Assembly: GCA_034008185.1 (NCBI GenBank)
Contig: CM067082.1
Location: forward strand, 12,942,984-13,006,983
Length of the DNA: 64,000 nt
Direction: 5' to 3'
Source of the DNA: Gorsachius magnificus
Taxonomy: Eukaryota; Chordata; Aves; Pelecaniformes; Ardeidae
The notes under the pieces are model-generated. The model searched no databases, had not been told where the DNA came from, and saw only the letters and a list, made by a program, of their open reading frames with translations. Position numbers and translations under genes: made by a program. Numbering within the stretch: the first letter of the stretch is position 1; each line of letters starts with the position of its first letter. Of the stretch, positions 33,801 to 45,800 are shown one piece after another.

Positions 33801-36800
33801 CTGTTTATTTGAAGATACTTCTATTTTTCCATATAGCTGCTGATTTATGGTAACTTCTTGTGAAGTTTTGCCCCGTGTTGTATGTACACTGAGCCAATTT
33901 CAGCTTAACTTATTTTTCTGGTGATACTGTTGGGATGTGTCCATCTCGAATGGAGCATACTGCAGAAATGTCTGACCTGGTGCTGACCAGGTCTGGTGTA
34001 GCATGTGTAGGAATGAGAGATGTCCAAAAGCAGTGTTGTTATGATTTGTTAGGACCTAGGGCACAAAATCCTGTGAGTGGTGGTTCAAAAAACACTGTAA
34101 GCAACACTTCTGGTGTGATAACCTTTGATCTTAAAGTAAAAGTAAAAGATCGGAGCCAGAAATTCTTAAGTTTGTAATCCTGAGTCTGTATCAGACTCCT
34201 TTGTTGGCTTATCTACTTACTCATGTCTTGATTTGCGTGTTTGGGAGTTTTTAGTTTCTCCACCTGTAAGGCAGGGAGAATGTTTCTGAACATCATTTCT
34301 TGAATACAAATAAAGTTTCTTGAGTCATTGTCTAGTGAAGTTAATACTGCTACAAATAGAAGTATTTTACTCATTTAATGGTTTAAGTACTTAGCATAGA
34401 AGATACTTGGTAAAGGAAAAAAAAATCATGTTTTGATACCTAGTGTGTTTACTATCTCAAGAGGTTTGTTACTGATTTATGAAATTTTGTCATACATACA
34501 TGAATAACTGTCTTCTGATGTTCTCTGTCCAGATTCTTACTCATATCTGAGTGTTTTCTTAAACATTGTTTGATGTTCAAAGAAGAACATACTTGCTGAC
34601 AGTACTTTTCTTCTTTCAAGTTTTTGATTACAGGTGGGAGTCTCCAAGATAGTAAAGATGCGTTACAGCTGGCAGAGACAAATGGTATTTTCACTTTAAA
34701 CTTATGTTGTCGGTCAAAAATATAACCTTCTCCACTCTCAGAAGTAAGAGTTCAAAAGGACCTGCCCCTGGAGGTGTTTACAGAATCTCAGATTAAAATG
34801 AGAAATTATATTTCAGAATGGGATGAAGTCGTTTGTGTGTTTCTGTGTATTACTCTTTAGATCACTGGGTGTTGGAAGGAATCGGTCTTTCATGTAATTT
34901 CTATTTCTAGATAAAAATAGAAATTGCAGGAAATTCCGGGAATAAAAATTTTGTTACGAGGCTTTTTTCTGGAAATAAGATGGAGTGCTTATATGGTATG
35001 GAATATATGTTTTTTGGTGGATTTTTGTTTGTTTTTTACTTACCAATCTGTCCCGACCAGCTTGAACAAGAGAGGTATCTTTTTCTTTATGTTTTTCCTA
35101 GTTTTCCCTTTCTTTCTGTGAAAAGGCAAATACCATTCTACTAATTACTTAAATATGTATTTGAACTAAAACACATCTATACAGAACAGAACCATAGAAT
35201 AATTTAGGTGGGAATGAACGTGAGAAGGTAATCTGGTCAAACCCAATCCACCTCCCCACTTCCGTCGGAGGAGGACTAGCTTTAATATTAGGTCACAGAA
35301 TGGTTGGGGTTGGAAGGGGCCTCTGGAGATCAGCTAGTCCACCCCCCCTGCTAGAGCAGGTTCACCTAGAGCAGGTTGCACTGGATCATGTCCAGGCAGG
35401 TTTTGAATACCTCCAGAGGAGACTCTACAACCTCTCTGGGCAGCCTGATCCAGTCCTCTGTCACCCTCACAGAAGTTTTTCCTCATATTCAGATGGAACT
35501 TCCTGTGTTTCAGTTTGTGCCCATTGCCCCTTATCCTGTTGCTGGGCTCCACTGAAAAGAGTCTGGCCCCATCCTCCTGACACCTGCCCTTAAGATACTT
35601 CTAAGTGTTGATAAGATCCTCTCTTGGTCTCCTCCAGGCTAAACAGACCCAGCTCTCTCTGTCTTTCCTCATAAGAGAGGTGTTCCAGTCTCCTGATCAT
35701 CTTCATAGCCCTCCGCTGGACTCTCTCCAGTAGTTCCTTGTCTTTCTTGAACTGGGGAGCCCAGAACTAGATGCAGTACTCACTCTGGACGTGGCCTCAC
35801 CAGAGCAGAGGGGGAGGAGAACCTCCCTCGACCTGCTGGCCACCCTTTTCCTAATGCACCCCAGGATACCATTGGCCTTCTTGGCCGCAAGGGCACATTG
35901 CTGACACATGGTTAATTTGTCTACCAGGACAGGACTCCCAGGTCCTTCTCCGCAGAGCTGCTTTCTAGCAGGTCAGCCCCTAACCTGTACTGGTGCCTGG
36001 GGTTATTCCTCCCTAGGTGCAGGGCCCTGCAGTTGCCTTTGTTGAACTTCATGAGGTTCCTCTCCGCCCAGCTCTCTTGGTCAAGTTGCTTGGGGTCTTG
36101 CATATTCTTCACCCCCCGCCCCCCATGCTTTTACATTCTCCATAAAGGTATGTAGCAGAAATGTTAGTTTTGGCACTAAGGTAATCTAGGTCAGATGCTT
36201 AGGTAAATCAGGCTAGAAATTTCATAACAGCTAGTGCAGAGGCACATGAGGGAAATCACGTGCTGTCTGCAAATCTTGCAGCTGAGGATACGCTGATGCA
36301 TTTTGAATGAGATGTATTTCTAGGTGATCTCAAGAGGTCTCTTCCAGCCTCAATATTTGTATGATTTGTTGAGGGCCACTCCACCAGAATAATTCAGCTT
36401 TGAGTTGCAGTTACTAAATAATGTATACTAAAAAGAAACACATGCACATACCTCCACGAGAGATAGTCTAACGTTTTTAAAGCAGAAAATATCAGTGTAC
36501 TAAAATTATCACCAAGAAAAAGTTGTTCAAAGGGAGTTTCCTTTTAAAATTATGAGCAATAAAAAAATTTTGTCCAGCTACAGATACTGTCTATACCTTA
36601 TGTAAATTTTCTTTTTTCCTTTCTTTTTTCTTAAAACCTCTAATATTGTCTTGCTTTAGACGCGTTTTACAGTACAGTTGGCTGTCATCCCACCCGCTGT
36701 GGAGAATTTGAGCAGAGTAGCCCTGAACAGTATTTATCTGAATTAAAAAATCTGATTGAAGAAAATAAGACAAAGGTAATAGCAGTTGGAGAATGTGGCT

Positions 36801-39800
36801 TAGGTAAGTGTTATCTTAGTATTTCGGGGTTTTTTTTTTCTAGACGTATATTAAAGAATCCTAAAACACTAAGTGGGTTTTATGGTCTTTCTGTTGCAGA
36901 TTTTGATAGATTAGAATTTTGCCCAAAGGACATCCAACTCAAGTAAGAAAGTTTTGATGACTATACATTGACTTGTAGCAATTTACAGGAGTGTTTTCTA
37001 TCTTGTGTTCCACCAGGTAACATTTTGTCAGGTAGAGACCTGCAGTTTGCAGGGTTGGATCTGGTGGTTTTTTTGGCAGAAATGGGGCTTTAAAGAATGA
37101 TGCACACATTAAAGTAGTGCTGTGTGCTAAATTTTGCTACCTGCCTGGTTGACTTAGCATGGCTTTTTCTGTAAAACTGATCAGAATTTGTGGGTTTCTG
37201 GGTGTGACAGATGTTTGTTCCTGCTAATACTCAAGAACTCTTAGAGGCTTATAGGGAGAGTAACATAACTGTGTGTGTGAAAGAAGAATTAGGTTAACTG
37301 GAGTGAGAGGCATGGGGAAGACTGTCAAAAAGGGCAAGTCAGCAGTGGAAGAAAATGAGCTTTTAAGGGCAGTGTTAGCTGGGAGCAGATAAGTGAGAGC
37401 TGATGAAAAAGGTGATCTCAGGAGCTGAAGAGATTCTGTTTTGAAGTAATGTATGCAGCATAGATACTGAATGGAAAGAAGCTAGCACGGCCCCTAAAAT
37501 CAGCTTGCATTGTAGTGAGAATTGTCTACAGAGGGAACTGACTAAAAGATACAAGTGATAAATTCAAATAAGATCAGTCATAAATGAATTGCACCTGCAT
37601 ATTACTGTTCTGAGTAAATTAGTCACTGGGGGGCAGTGGTTAGTTGTGTTTTTTCTAATAGCCACATGTTAGCAGTTGGTAGAGTTTCTTCATAACTCTA
37701 CAGTCATACATTAAAATATTCAGCAAAGTGGACAGAACTGTTTTTCCTAGTAGAATTCAGTGTACACAAAGTTCAGCAACGCACACCTTAGAGCATAAAC
37801 TGTTTCTTTGCTGTAGCAAACACTGGTGGAGTATAATATTTTAAAATCCTTATGGTCTTGATGTTACTGGGAGAAAAAAAAAAACTGATTTTCCTTACCT
37901 GATGGACTGCAACTGAAGACGTGTAGTGAAAAAAAACTAATCAAGTGCACTGAAATTTGATTGTGAGGAAGGAGGTGACAGGGTGGAACAGAAATCACTT
38001 AAAGTGGTAGGGAGTCCTTTCTAATTAAGGTTGATAATGACAGAAAGTCTTTATCTGAGCTTTTTCAGTAAATCATATGAAATACAAAAATCTAGTTTCT
38101 AAGAGATCTATTGAGAGCCCTTGCTGGAAACTGCAGTTGCAGGGAGGCGATTGATGAAAAAAGCAGAAAGCAAGAAATATGAGGGATTGAAGAATCCTCT
38201 AGGATTCTCTCTAGGGGTCCCTTCCAACCCAAAACATTCTATGATTCTATCATAGAAATGGTTTGGGTTGGAAGGGACCTTTAAAGGTCATCCAGTCCAA
38301 CCCCCCTGCAATGAGCAGGGACATCTTCAACTCGATCAGGTTGCTCAGAGCCCCGTCCAACCTGGCCTTGAGTGTTTCCAGGGATGGGACATCTACCACC
38401 TCCCTGGACAAACCTGTTCCAGCGTTTTGCCACCTTCATTGTAAAAAATTTCTTCCTTATATCTAGTCTGAATCTACCCTCTTTTAGTTTAAAACCATTA
38501 CCCCTTGTCCTATCGCTACAGGCCCTGCTAAAATGTTTGTCCCCATCTTTCTTATAAGCCCCCTTTAAGTACTGAAAGGCTGCAGTAAGGTTCCTGGAGC
38601 CTTTTCTTCTCCAGGCTGAACAACCACAACTCTCTCAGCCTGTCTTCACAGGGGAGGTGTTCCATTCCTGTGATCATTTTTGTGGCCTCCTCTGGACCCG
38701 CTCCAATGGATCCGTGTCTTCCCTAAAGAAATATTGAAAGCCTCGAGGACACATGCCTGCAAACACTGTGTTTGTAAATTCCATATTTTCTAAATGGACA
38801 GCTTTCCCTGCTCTTCATCCTCCACGTTTGTGAAATATGGTCAGGGTTTAGGGTTGTTTTAATTTCTGCTAATTGAATGCTATGGAGTTGGATACAATCT
38901 GGCTTGCATGACCTTTAGCAGACTGGATGGTGAGTTCTTTGAATTAATATTCAATGTATGCTTGATAAAAGAACTTTAAAAAAAAAGGAAGGCAAAGTGT
39001 GAAATGCATGGAGGCAGGTCACCAGTTTTTAGCTGCTCTGTAGTTCAGGTGGTGTGGCAGTCACTGGGATAGCTAGCAGGCAACTGCAGAGTCACCCTGC
39101 AGAAGAGAAGTATGGTGGTTTCCCAGTGGGCAGTATCTGAGCGTGACCTCTGTTTTGTTTACTGTTTAATCATTATTTTCCAGTTAGTTATGCTGTGCTT
39201 TCTTCTGGATAATTTTCACCTGTAAAAAATGAACATTTTTTTATCCTTTTTTTTGGATTGAAAAGCTAATAAATACGAGAAGCTACTAAAGATTAAACTC
39301 CTTTGTTGAGGCAGTCCCAAGAACTTTTTTTGTCAGAATTTGTCTCCATTCTCATAACTTTTCCAACAGAAAATGGTGATTTGAATGTTAGCTAGATGAA
39401 GGTGCTGCCTTCATATGCTGGTGAAGGTCACATTACAAATGAGCTGATAAGTATATAGAAGTTTCACTTCTGCTGTGCTACTGGGAGGGGTTTGTAGGGC
39501 TTAGCAACACAGAAAGAGGAGTTTTCTTAACCAAACTGGAAGGGATGAACAAAATCACATGCACTGTTATTCACACATTAATCCAGAATTTTTTGTCTGG
39601 GGATAGTATGCTTCAGCTCCTTTAGTGTCTTGATCCCAAACCTGAAAATACCATGGTACTTGAACTTTATTGTCAAAACTAAACCTTGCAAACAACCATG
39701 CAGAAATATTTTTCAAACTTCCTTATTGAGAAGCAACATAGAACCAGCATCTATTGAATGACAGTCTGTTCACCCAAAGAAAAAGGTTGTTCCTTCAGCA

Positions 39801-42800
39801 CTGGAACTAGTAAGGTTTAGTTTCCTACTGACTTATTTTGTTACCATTCTGATCACCGTATCTTTGGTTTCTTCATGCTTTTCCAGGGTTTGTCTTCGCT
39901 TTGGGGTTTATTTATTTATTTATTTATTTATTTCCCTCCAAGAACTTCCCCATTTACCTGTCCTTTCTCTTTGACAGGGCAAGTAGCAGCATGTGTTGGG
40001 CTTCATTCTTGCTAGGAATGGAAGAATCTTGAGTTGCCTTTCCTTTTGTAGGGGCACTAAACTTTGTACTTTCAACACCACTGCCCTTCTCAAAACTAGA
40101 ATGGAATTGGCAGTGGGTTACTTAGGGGGCTTATTTGCAGCTCAGTCTGTAAAACCTCATTTCCTTGTGAAACAAGTCCTCTGTTAAAAAAAAAAAACAA
40201 AAAACACCACCAATAATCAAACAATTGTAGCTATTTAACCGCAAGAGCAATCATGAGTTGCAATTAAGTGTTTATTTAGTCAAACTAGCTAAACTAAGCA
40301 CAGTATCTAGACTACAAAGAAGATTCAAAGTAGGTGTAATTTATTCTCCTGAATTTTCATGTCAGTTTTTAATGTTGCGGCCGATTTCTCTTCCACCTGT
40401 TTTGTCTCAAAGTTCTGCACTGATAAACTGGGAAGGTAACTTTTATCAGAGAAATACCAACCTGTAACATACAGAAAATAGTGAAAATTGCACAAAACAA
40501 AATGACCAGTTGCATTGTCTTGTGTTTTAGGAAAATGTAAAACAAACAAGTGGTTTGCTGCCACTTTCTCCTGATTGGTATGTGAAACATACACAGCAGT
40601 ATGTGGACACTTGAGTTTGCCTTTGAAATGTTTCTGGTATCTGATGATGAGAATGCCCCGATGCCCTGGACTGCTTTTAACAGTAACACCTAAAGAGATT
40701 CAATATGTGCATACAGTCCCAGCCTGTTGGGGCAGGCAGTGTTGTCCTTGCCTCATCCAAATAATGTCATCTTACAAATTACGTATGGATACTGAGACAC
40801 CTATGCACTTGTTGGCCCTCTGCCATGCATAAGTTCCTCTACCGTGTTTCCTGAGTGTTGGTAATTTGCATGCCTGGGTGTCGTGTGGCAGAGAGAAATG
40901 GTAAATGATAATGATAATCCTCTGGGTTGAAAAGTAGCTGCAAATGACAAGTGACACGTTAGTTCAGTGCTAATTAGTTTCCAAAGGAAACTGCACTGGG
41001 GAAGCTGGCTACCTACTTACCTTCCCTCTGCCCACATTTTGATGTGTCTTTATAGGATGACTGCCTTGCTGTTACCACTCCTTCAAAGGGAATACTAGGA
41101 GTAGAACATAGGAGGGGGATAAAAAGAGAAAAGGAAAGGATGCAAGCACACAAAGGAGAGGAGGGAAAACAGTGGAAGACTTTGAAAGACTGGAGACAAT
41201 AGGCAGAATGGGGCAGAAGAAGGATGCCTAATATTGGTACTTACTCCACCCCAAGAGAGGAAGGGCTGACCTTCATGGAAGAGCAAACAGAAAGTCTGGA
41301 TTGTGACTACAGGCCAGCCAGCTCTGATGCAGTTTTGGCCATGTGAGGCTATCAAAGTCTGTATAGTGCTCCCTCACTCGCCCTCCCTGCATTTACACAT
41401 GCTTCTTGAAATCGTGGTCTCTGTGTGATCCACACTCACCTTTCCTGACATTTCAGAACTTTGTGGAGAGAACAGTCAGTTCCTCTGTCATTAAAAATAA
41501 ATAAATAAAACCAACCTCCAACCCCCACACTACACAAGAGTACATGCTTAGCATATATAGGCGTGCATTCTTCAGTATTGATGCACCTGGCCGCTTCTGA
41601 GCCGTCTTCCAGCACAGATCACTACTATACGAATATATCATGGGAAAGAGTTCTTTTTAAACCTTTGCACAAATAAGAGCTTTTGCATGGCAAATCCATT
41701 AATTCTGTCTTTAGTTCTGGAAGACTAAAACATACAAGCGCTGGAAAAAACTATTCTTCTGTCCTTATTTGCTCTTACGCTGAGTTTCTGTTTAAAAGTG
41801 ATTTTTATTTTCCAGGTATTTTGAAAAGCAGTTTGACCTGTCAGAACAGACACATCTGCCCATGTTTCTCCACTGTAGAAACTCACATGCTGAATTTTTA
41901 GGTGAGTTTTGTTTGAGAATTTCATACTCCGAGCAAATTCTGAACATGAAAAATGTGGAAACCTGAATCTTTCACCTTTGTCTTTTATAAAGCTGTCTTA
42001 CATTTTTGTTTATTTCATTTCATAGACATAACAAGAAGAAACCGAGATAGATTTGTAGGAGGGGTGGTAAGTATGGATTTCAGTGTAGCATTCATTTTTA
42101 CATGCATGCGTGTGAGTATTGTTGCTTAATGTGCAATTTGTTGTTTGTCATGGAATCTGGGTAGGCTTCCTGTTATGTGGTTTAAGTTATTATTAATTAA
42201 TAAGTGTTTTCCAGTCCCTTCTAGTATCTTTATTTTTGTTGCTTATTTAACAGGTTTTTTTGCAAGGTAAGAAGATAGGCTGAGAAAAAGCTCTGCAGCT
42301 GACACGAGCAGTTTTTCTTGGCCTGTCAGAAGGACAGTTTAAGCACCTTATAATTGACATTGGCCTTTTCCCAATTCTTCAGTGTCTGTAACTGCAGTGC
42401 ATTCAGACCGCAGATAATTTAGATGCTGCAAGCCGTAACCTCAAACATTTGCTTCTGACGTTAGACATCGTTTTCAAATTAGATCCAGTAATTTTGATTG
42501 CTTTGTTTGGTAAAGTAATAAGCAGATTATTCGAAAACTTGGGATGAAATGATTAAGGAGGTCCAGCAACACTCTTTTCAGGTTTTCATTATGGCAGGGT
42601 TTTCCAAAAGTAATAAATGCTTGGATTATTCTGTCCTACTAACATCAGACCACACTTCCAACAGTGGTATCTCAGTCCCCAGGTTTCCCCTTTGCTACTG
42701 CAAAACCCTTCCCCTAGCTCGGTACTTTGCATGTTGCGCGCTTACATAATGCCGTGCCGTCTCTCCTTCCTTCCTTTCTCTTTCCTGCAAACCCAGTAAC

Positions 42801-45800
42801 TAGCAGAGAAGTGATGAGCAGGCACCCTCTGCGGCTGACTGACCCCTGGCAGCACGGGGAAGCAGACAGTGGCTTTACTCCACCCAGGCTGAGAAGCTGC
42901 GGTTCCCAGATGCGTTACGCGCTTTGCACCTTGTGACCTACCACTTGCCTCTTTAGTCCCTGGGATGACCAAGTAGGCTGTCTCTCTAGTTCCCGTGGAC
43001 TAAAACCCGTGGAGAACATAACACTGCCCTTACTACATCCCTGACCGTGCCCTGCAGGGAACGCTGAGGAAAGAATGTAAAAATTCAGCGTGCACAGAAT
43101 CGCTTCCTGTGTATGGTCTCACAGCTGTCAGCTACAGGAAGTTCCTGGGCCAAAACTAGTATCACTGGATAGGCCTTTCCTACGCATATTTATCGCTCAT
43201 AAAACGTGGTAATGTCCTGGTTTCAGCTGGGATAGAGTTAATTTTCTTCACAGAAGCTAGCATAGTGCTGTGCTTTGGATTTAGTGCTAGAAGAATGTTG
43301 ATAACACGCTGATGTTTTTAGTTGTTGCCAAGTAGTGCTCAGACTGCTCAAGGACTTTTTGAGCTTCTCCTGCTCGGCCAGGTGCATAACAAGCTGGGAG
43401 TACAGCACAGCTAGGACCCAAACTGTCCAAAGAGCTATTCCATACCATATAACATCATGCTCGGGGGGGGGTTTGGTGGGTCGGTCGGTCGCGGGGAGAG
43501 TGATCGCTGCTCGGGTACTGATCGCTGCTCGGGACGGGCTGGGCATCGGTCGGCGGGTGGTGAGCAATTGCATGGTGCATCATTCGTTTTGTATATTCTG
43601 TATATTTTGTTATCATTCTCATTATTACTATTATTATTATTTTCTCTTATTAAACTGTCTTTATCTCAGCCCTCGGCTCTAACCTTTTTCCCCTTCCCGA
43701 TTCTCTCCCCCATCCCACTGGGGGGGGGGGGGAGTGAGCGAGCGGCTGCGTGGTGCTGAGTTGCCAGCCGGGTTAAACCACGACAGGTAACCACTTTTAT
43801 TGCAGTATCCAAGTGACTTCAGCCTGAACTTGGCCCAATTCAGGATCAACTGAGCTGTCTCCCATCTTTATGTTTGTATTGATGCAGAATGCATCAAAAG
43901 TATTTATGATGCAAATAAAAACTAATATGTACTTTTAAATTACTGCACTTTTAAATTAATTACACATATTTGAATATATGTGTGCATCTGTATTTGTGTA
44001 TGTTCTAGGTCCATTCTTTTGATGGCACAAAGGAAGAAGCAGCAGCTATATTAGATTTGGATCTTTATATTGGAATAAATGGCTGGTAAGTTCTTTACAA
44101 GAAATAAAACTATTTTAAAATGTCAGCTGTAGTGAACTCATTGCTTTCTTTTAAACAATGAGGTCACGTTTTCTAAGCTCAATAGACTTAATCATCTGAC
44201 AGATTTCGAATTGCACTCATTAGTCTATTAGCCATAAAAAGGTCTTGACTCACAGCTCAGTGAGTTAATCTGGTCCTAGGTTCACTCCACTACCCTCAGG
44301 TCAATCCTTGTTTGTAAATAAAGAAGGTGGTTGAACGTAGAAGCAGCCCTTCTGACAAGTGTTTAAAAAATAGAGTAATTTTAAGCTGCCATGTCAAATC
44401 CAGGCTGCGGATGTAAGCTGAGCAGCCTTATCTAGTGGTTACGCAGTCTGAATCCTTGGCAGTCATCTGGCCAGCAGCCAGCCAGCACCGCTTTCTGAGC
44501 TGCATGGGTTGCCGAGGCCAGGCGAGCGTGGGCAGCGCAGGCAGGGATTCTGCACGCTTACTGGGGGGAGATGGCTTCACTAAATAACCCTCCAAATTTG
44601 CCGTCTTCTGTGAAGTTTGAATTTAGAGGCAGCACTTTTAAAAATGAAGCAAATTTTATTCGCTAACAGTTATTTAGGAAGCTGCCTCTGCTGCAAAACG
44701 TTTCAACAGGCAAAGTAATTACATTTATACACTCCTTATTTTCTCTAACCAAACTCTGGTTTTTCTAGCTCATTGAAAACAGAAGCCAACTTGGAAACAC
44801 TGAAATCAATTCCTAGTGAACGACTGATGATAGAGACTGGTAAGATTTTACATCTTGGTCAGTTTATGACTTAAACGCTATGAGGCAATGAGATATGCTT
44901 GTATAGCAATGATAAGGCAGAATCAAGACCTAAGGAGTTGGGAGTAGAAAAAAGACTGGCTGTTTCTCCACAGGCCCCAGAAACGCTCCCTTTCAGCCTT
45001 CTGCTGGAAGGAGTAAGCTGCCATATCAGTTCCTGACATTGCAGGGGAAGATGAAAAGGACAAACTGTGACAGGCCCAGATGTTTAAATGTACCTAGGTA
45101 CCAGAATCCTGCTTCAACAGCTTTTAAAATCCAGCTTGCTGGAGATGCCCGAGACACAGGGCAATGGCTATGATCGTGCCACTGGTAACAGTAACGGCAT
45201 TTGGAAACAACAGCTCCTTAAATGGAATAAGGTGGAAGAAAGCTTGAATTCCCATCCTGGCCTTGCAAGCAGTGATTTTAATTGACTAATTAGGGATGCT
45301 ATATTTTTTTTTTTTTTTTTAACATTCATTTCAGTTATCAATAACTGACAGTTATAAAGACAGTATTTATTTTAATTTCTGAATCTGAGAAAGGAAAACC
45401 ACAAACTGCATAAATCCTTAAATTTATTTGCACATGAAGTATACGGGAAGTTTCTGTGGAATACATGCAGTGTATCTAGCTATCATGTTGGAGGAAGCAA
45501 GTGTTATGTACTATTATTGCTGATTTTTTAAAGTGTAAAATCTTGAAGGTAACAGTTATTAAAATCCAAAGATAGTGAAGATGTTAAATTGCCCAAATAT
45601 TTTAAATTCCATTTTGAATTGGAAGTCGCTGCTAGAAAGAGATTGCAAGAACTTTTGTCTGTGGAAGTAGTTAATTAAACTATCTCATGCTATTCTCAAA
45701 CAATTGCTTACCCTCTTAATTATTTTTTTTTTTCCACAAATTAAACTAGATGCACCTTGGTGTGGAGTGAAAAATACTCATGCTGGATCAAAATACATTA

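Larger units (their letters stand above)
30840..34620 (+). other. TATDN1: TATDN1 introns 1-3
   Basis: Intron 1 begins in the CpG island and then turns AT-rich. Intron 3 (32623-34620) carries a short (CT)n run near 33270. No nested gene is seen. Confidence 0.6.
36943..41815 (+). other. TATDN1: TATDN1 intron 6 (4.9 kb)
   Basis: It holds the paired CR1 tails at 38205-38720, a TTTA microsatellite at 39909-39934 and A-runs near 37866 and 40187. The rest is unremarkable AT-rich intron. Confidence 0.65.

Noticed and set aside
35921..36112. Small protein on the minus strand resembling a reverse transcriptase end
   Set aside because: It is the ORF2 remnant of a truncated CR1 LINE, not a host gene.
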